From Hyphomicrobiales bacterium (GTDB lineage: Bacteria > Pseudomonadota > Alphaproteobacteria > Rhizobiales > Rhizobiaceae), in the NCBI GenBank assembly GCA_900468805.1, contig UEIF01000040.1, forward strand, positions 1 through 64,000: a stretch of DNA of 64,000 bases, read 5' to 3'. Position 1 is the first letter of the stretch; each line of letters opens with the position of its first letter. Both the position numbers and the translations under genes were made by a program. Positions 60,411 to 64,000 of this stretch are shown piece by piece. Under the pieces are notes generated by a model, which was given only the letters and a program-made list of their open reading frames with translations, did no database searches and was not told the DNA's origin.

Positions 60411-61786
60411 TGGGGCGTGCCATAAGCGGCGCGCTGAACGAACTCACCCTCGCCGGGCTTGCCAACGTACTGGCCGCCCTCGACAATGACCTTGCCTCTG
60501 AGAAGGACATCGCGGACTCTTCCCCGAACTTCCTGTCCTTCATACGCGGAATAATCCACGCCGTGATGCAGGCGCTCCTGTTTGATTGTCCACTTCACGT
60601 CTGGGTCGAAAACAACGAGGTCAGCGTCCGCGCCGACTGCGATCGCACCCTTACGGGGATAAAGTCCGAAGGTGCGCGCCGGCCGGGTGGCCGAAAGATC
60701 GACAAACTGATCGAGAGTAATCTTACCCTGGACAACGCCCTGGTAGAGCATGGTCAAACGCTCCTCGATACCTGGCAAGCCGTTCGGGATGAGCGTGAAA
60801 TCCTCGCGGCCATTGTCTTTTTGACCGCGGAAATTCGTCGAGGAATGATCCGACGAGACGGTCTCAAGAAGGTTATTGGCGAGCGCTCTCCAGAGGTTTG
60901 CCTGATCTTCAATGGTGCGGGGCGGAGGGGTGAAGACAAATTTAGCGCCTTCGAAATCTGGTCGATCCAGATCTTCCTGGACGAGGTAGAGATACTGGGT
61001 GCACGTTTCGGCAATGACAGGCGCGCCTCTCATCTTCCCGCGAACCACTTCCTCGAGGGCCTCCTTGCAGCTGACATGCACGATGTAGATGGGCGCTCCG
61101 ACCACCTCGGCCAACGCGATCGCGCGTGCGGTGGCCTCGGCCTCTATACGCGCCGGGCGCGACAGCGCGTGATGAATGGGCTGACGGAGGCCGCGCTCAA
61201 GGAATCGCTGTTGGAGCAAGTGGGCTGCGTCGCCGTTTTCCGCGTGCACCATTACAAGGCCACCCGATCGCTTCGCCTGATCGAGCGCCCTGACAAGTGT
61301 CAAGTCGTCGATCATGGCCCCGCCTTTGAAGGCCATAAACAATTTGAAGCTGGGGATGCCTTGTTGCGGCAACCGGGCGAGCTCTTCGAATACACTGTCC
61401 GTGAGATCGACGACCATCATGTGGTAGCCGTAGTCGATTGCTGCCTTGCCGGATGCTTTGTTGTCCCATTTCTCGATCCCGGCGGCGAGCGATTTCCCAT
61501 GCTCCTGCTGGCAAAAATCTATGATCGTGGTCGTACCGCCGCAGGCCGCAGCGATGGTCCCGGATCGAAAATCGTCTGCACTCACCATTCCCAGAGACGG
61601 GGCGTCGAGATGGGTATGAACATCGACACCTCCGGGAAGAAGAATACATTCCCCAGCCGCTATGGTATGGTCCCCGGGAGCCAGATCGCACCCGATTTGA
61701 TGAATTTTACCGTCTTCGATCGCAACGTCCGCGCGGTACGCGCCCCCGGATGAACCGATAAGGCCGCCGGAAATTATTGTCCTCAC
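60407..61786 (-). CDS. Dihydropyrimidinase/D-hydantoinase
   Basis: A 459-aa amidohydrolase. The binuclear metal site is visible: GGVDVHTHLD, the carboxylated Lys in SFKLFMAFKGG, GLVMVHAENGD, IYIVHVSCKEAL and the Asp in VSSDHSSTN. It opens cyclic diamide rings such as dihydrouracil or hydantoins. The start is GTG at 61786 (VRTIISGG) with GGGAGGA five bases upstream; the open frame to 61987 runs through the promoter. It is the first gene of a two-gene operon with the SDR. Confidence 0.92.
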   Translation of the reverse strand: MRTIISGGLIGSSGGAYRADVAIEDGKIHQIGCDLAPGDHTIAAGECILLPGGVDVHTHLDAPSLGMVSADDFRSGTIAAACGGTTTIIDFCQQEHGKSLAAGIEKWDNKASGKAAIDYGYHMMVVDLTDSVFEELARLPQQGIPSFKLFMAFKGGAMIDDLTLVRALDQAKRSGGLVMVHAENGDAAHLLQQRFLERGLRQPIHHALSRPARIEAEATARAIALAEVVGAPIYIVHVSCKEALEEVVRGKMRGAPVIAETCTQYLYLVQEDLDRPDFEGAKFVFTPPPRTIEDQANLWRALANNLLETVSSDHSSTNFRGQKDNGREDFTLIPNGLPGIEERLTMLYQGVVQGKITLDQFVDLSATRPARTFGLYPRKGAIAVGADADLVVFDPDVKWTIKQERLHHGVDYSAYEGQEVRGRVRDVLLRGKVIVEGGQYVGKPGEGEFVQRAAYGTPQ

Positions 61787-61807
61787 AAAATCCTCCCAGT
61801 TCCTGTT

Positions 61808-61823
61808 GTTCTCTATGCAGAAT
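61808..61823. promoter_or_regulatory. Candidate IclR operator before the dihydropyrimidinase gene
   Basis: GTTCTCTATGCAGAAT, closely similar to GTTCTGTATAAAGAAC at 62908-62923 (matching in 12 of 16 bases). It lies 22 bp upstream of the GTG, in the divergent region with the IclR gene. Confidence 0.5.
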
Positions 61824-61909
61824 AGTGTACTGTTAAAGGAACAATAGCGAGATGCCTTGACTGCGTCAACGGCACCACGCGAAAACCGATCGACGAGAAC
61901 TGATGCGAG

Positions 61910-62803
61910 ATGCAGATGGATGATGCTGACAAGACCTCCGGCGAGCAGCCGCTCGCGCGCGAAACTCTTCGACATGACGGGACGCATTGGTTGGTTAGTC
62001 CACAGGGGGGCAACCCGCCCCGGCAGCCGGGTCCGGGACTGGTCCCTGCTTTAGACAAGGCTATTGCGGTCATCGAGTATTTGAATGCCCATGAAGTGGG
62101 GAAGGTGTCGCTGGCGGAACTTGCATCGAACCTCCAGATCACCAAGAGCCATTGTCATTCGATATTGAAGACGCTGCTCGCCTATGACTGGCTGCGCTTC
62201 GATGATTTGTCGAAGACCTATGAGCTGCATTCGGGGATTTTTGGTAGTATTTCCCGATTGCTCGGCACCCCTGCCATAGACATCATCCGCCGCGAGGTGG
62301 GAGTGTTCGTGGAGAAAGTCCGCTTTCCCTGCGTGCTGTCACAGCCTCTGGCAGACGACAGCTTCATGTTGGTCGACAAGTTCCACGATCCCATGCGCAT
62401 GGAGGTCTCCTTGCCGATGGGATATAGATATCCGCGGGATGCGTGTGCTCAAATGCGAGCTTACCTGGGATGGGCCACTCGTGAGCGTATTGCGGACTGG
62501 ATGAAAGCCTGGACCCCAACGCCTTACACGAAGCTGACCCCAGTCACGGCGTCAGAGGTGATTACCAAGATCGCCGAAACCCGGATCAAGGGCTATGCGG
62601 TGAGCCGTGGGGAATTCACCGAAGGATTGATGGCAATCGCTGTACCGATCTTCGATCGCGATCGCCGCGTCGAATATATTCTGAATTGCTCCGCGCCGGT
62701 TGCGGTTCTCGATGGCGTCGAGGCGGAAGTCGCAAGCGAAATCCGCGCAACCGTTGATCGTATTCATCGCCAGACACTTGCTCGGCCACCCGAAGACTTC
62801 TGA
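61910..62803 (+). CDS. IclR-family transcriptional regulator
   Basis: A 297-aa regulator with an N-terminal winged helix (about 45-110: LDKAIAVIEYLNAHEVGKVS, then LAELASNLQITKSHCHSILK and TLLAYDWLRF) and an IclR effector-binding domain (about 130-285, ending AIAVPIFDRDRRVEYILN). It lies divergent from the dihydropyrimidinase operon and upstream of an ABC transporter, so it probably controls both in response to a substrate such as a hydantoin or pyrimidine. The first 40 residues before the HTH are of uncertain start. Confidence 0.88.
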   Translation: MQMDDADKTSGEQPLARETLRHDGTHWLVSPQGGNPPRQPGPGLVPALDKAIAVIEYLNAHEVGKVSLAELASNLQITKSHCHSILKTLLAYDWLRFDDLSKTYELHSGIFGSISRLLGTPAIDIIRREVGVFVEKVRFPCVLSQPLADDSFMLVDKFHDPMRMEVSLPMGYRYPRDACAQMRAYLGWATRERIADWMKAWTPTPYTKLTPVTASEVITKIAETRIKGYAVSRGEFTEGLMAIAVPIFDRDRRVEYILNCSAPVAVLDGVEAEVASEIRATVDRIHRQTLARPPEDF

Positions 62804-62907
62804 TTTCACAGCTTTCCAAGCCTCACCCTCGGCTCCGGACGTTCGTTCATAAAAAATGCTTGACAAGCAAACCAGCTGTGCTTTCATAAATCCGCATAAA
62901 GAATGAT

Positions 62908-62923
62908 GTTCTGTATAAAGAAC
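62908..62923. promoter_or_regulatory. Candidate IclR operator before the ABC transporter
   Basis: GTTCTGTATAAAGAAC has inverted GTTCT/AGAAC arms. It lies 20 bp downstream of a possible promoter (TTGACA at 62860, a CATAAA-like -10 near 62885) and 19 bp before the solute-binding protein ATG, a position suited to repression. Confidence 0.55.
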
Positions 62924-62942
62924 GACATGAAGGGAACGGAAA

Positions 62943-64000
62943 ATGCGCAGATCAGCGGTAACGACTTCGAAGAAACTTCTGGCACGGCATGTCTCGGTCC
63001 GTCGCCTGGCGGCATCGTGCGCGACCGTCGCACTCGTGGCTTCGGCGGGCAGCGCGCTCGCGGAAACCATCACTGTGGCAACGGTGAACAACGAAGACAT
63101 GGTGGTGATGCAGCGGCACTCTCCGGCGTGGGAAAAGGAAACAGGGAATACCATCAACTGGGTGGTACTTGAGGAGAACGTGCTGCGCCAAAGGGTCACG
63201 ACGGATATCGCGACCCAAGGCGGACAGTTCGACATCATTACCATCGGATCGTACGAGACGCCAATTTGGGGTAAGAACGGTTGGCTCGTTCCCGTCGACG
63301 ACCTCGGCGACGATTACGACTACAATGACATCTTCGAGACGGTGCGAAAGGGTCTTTCCGCCGACGGCAAGCTCTTTGCATTGCCGTTCTATGCCGAGAG
63401 CTCGATCACTTTCTATCGCAAGGACCTGTTCGATAAGGCGGGCATCAAAATGCCGGAACAGCCAACGTTCCAGCAGATGGCGGAGTTCGCCGAAAAGACG
63501 AACGACCCCGCCAACCAAGTCTATGGAATTTGCCTTCGCGGCAAGCCGGGCTCCGGCGAAAACATGGTTCCAATCATGACGTCGGTGAATACCCATGGCG
63601 GTAAGTGGTTCGACATGGACTGGAAGCCGCAGATCGACACGGTTCCCTGGAAGGAAGCCGTCACGCTCTACGTCGACCTTCTCACTAAATACGGCCCTCC
63701 TGGTGTCACTTCCAACGGTTACAACGAGACGCGCGCTCTCTTCGCGTCCGGCCATTGCGCCATGTGGGTAGATGCAACAGTTGCAGCTGGCTACCTCTAT
63801 AATCCCAAGGAAAGCACCGTCGCCTCGACGGTCGGTTTCAGCAAAGCCCCGGTCGACAAGGTATCGAACGGAGCGGCACTGCAGTGGGCCTGGGCGCTGG
63901 CGATCCCCGAGTCCTCGGAAAAGGTTGAAACAGCAAAGAGCTTCATCAAATGGGCGACGTCGAAGGACTACATCAAGACGGTCGGCAAGACAGAGGGCTG
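62943..64000 (+). CDS. ABC transporter solute-binding protein (family 1, sugar/polyol type), partial
   Basis: The open frame starts at ATG 62943 and is still open at the window edge (352 codons). A long signal peptide (residues about 1-41, ending ASAGSALA) leads into ETITVATVNNEDMVVMQRHS, GQFDIITIGSYETPIWGKNG, LPFYAESSITFYRKDLFDKA, GICLRGKPGSGENMVPIM and ALFASGHCAMWVDATVAAGY, the pattern of family 1 binding proteins for sugars and polyols such as sorbitol/mannitol (SmoE-like). It lies after the IclR gene with a candidate operator in the leader. Permease and ATPase genes are expected beyond the window. Confidence 0.88.
   Translation, partial: MRRSAVTTSKKLLARHVSVRRLAASCATVALVASAGSALAETITVATVNNEDMVVMQRHSPAWEKETGNTINWVVLEENVLRQRVTTDIATQGGQFDIITIGSYETPIWGKNGWLVPVDDLGDDYDYNDIFETVRKGLSADGKLFALPFYAESSITFYRKDLFDKAGIKMPEQPTFQQMAEFAEKTNDPANQVYGICLRGKPGSGENMVPIMTSVNTHGGKWFDMDWKPQIDTVPWKEAVTLYVDLLTKYGPPGVTSNGYNETRALFASGHCAMWVDATVAAGYLYNPKESTVASTVGFSKAPVDKVSNGAALQWAWALAIPESSEKVETAKSFIKWATSKDYIKTVGKTEG

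Noticed and set aside
60410..61753. 447-codon open frame opposite the dihydropyrimidinase gene
   Set aside because: It is antisense to a gene with all amidohydrolase metal ligands and shows no family motif of its own.

Overview
The window looks like part of a large accessory replicon (plasmid or chromid) of a Rhizobium of the R. etli/R. leguminosarum group. This is inferred from gene content: repABC-type partition genes with their parS palindromes, a rhizopine (moc) gene set, an aerobic cob operon, nadABC next to a NadQ-type repressor, a coxMNOP-like oxidase and RIME-like palindromic repeats. No rRNA or tRNA gene and no CRISPR array was seen.

Layout. 0.3-4.7 kb: nadQ-nadABC, making quinolinate and nicotinate mononucleotide, with two operator-like inverted repeats before nadA. 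4.9-9.9 kb: a five-gene heme-copper cytochrome c oxidase operon and a soluble cytochrome c. 10.2-15.9 kb: mocDEF plus a divergent PanB paralogue on the minus strand, facing a LacI-type regulator and a MocC/IolI-like isomerase. 15.9-23.0 kb: cobF-G-H-I-J and cobL-M on the minus strand with cobK inverted between cobJ and cobL. 23.0-26.8 kb: repA-repB with two identical parS sites, no repC, and a DUF1612-type HTH protein. 26.8-38.1 kb: a mosaic accessory region with broken integrase, ihfB-like, ParB-like and DUF3606 pieces, two HNH nucleases, several small HTH genes, small membrane or secreted proteins and a Toprim protein. 38.5-47.6 kb: a BI-1 family protein, an ECF sigma/anti-sigma pair, a Tat-exported bicupin oxalate decarboxylase, an RND efflux pair and an ArsR regulator. 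47.8-59.3 kb: a sulfatase locus with a formylglycine-generating enzyme, a periplasmic sulfatase, an outer-membrane protein, a secreted Gly/Tyr-rich protein, a HAD phosphatase, a sensor kinase, a FixJ-type regulator, a lone receiver and a truncated second sulfatase. 59.7-64 kb: a dihydropyrimidinase/SDR pair, an IclR regulator and the start of a sugar-type ABC transporter running off the window.

The most interesting unit is the sulfatase locus. A 19-nt element centred on CCCC(A/T)(A/T)AGGG occurs four times, each 19 nt before a -10-like hexamer: before the sulfatase, before the HAD phosphatase (between it and the sensor kinase), before the lone receiver, and in a decayed duplicate of the FGE/sulfatase promoter region. 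It ties the genes into one likely regulon of the local two-component system. Other points of note are the repAB module without repC, the PanB paralogue that keeps the catalytic Glu but lacks the metal ligands, and the cobK/cobL pair whose start codons overlap. Functions come from motif and family recognition by eye; no database search was run.
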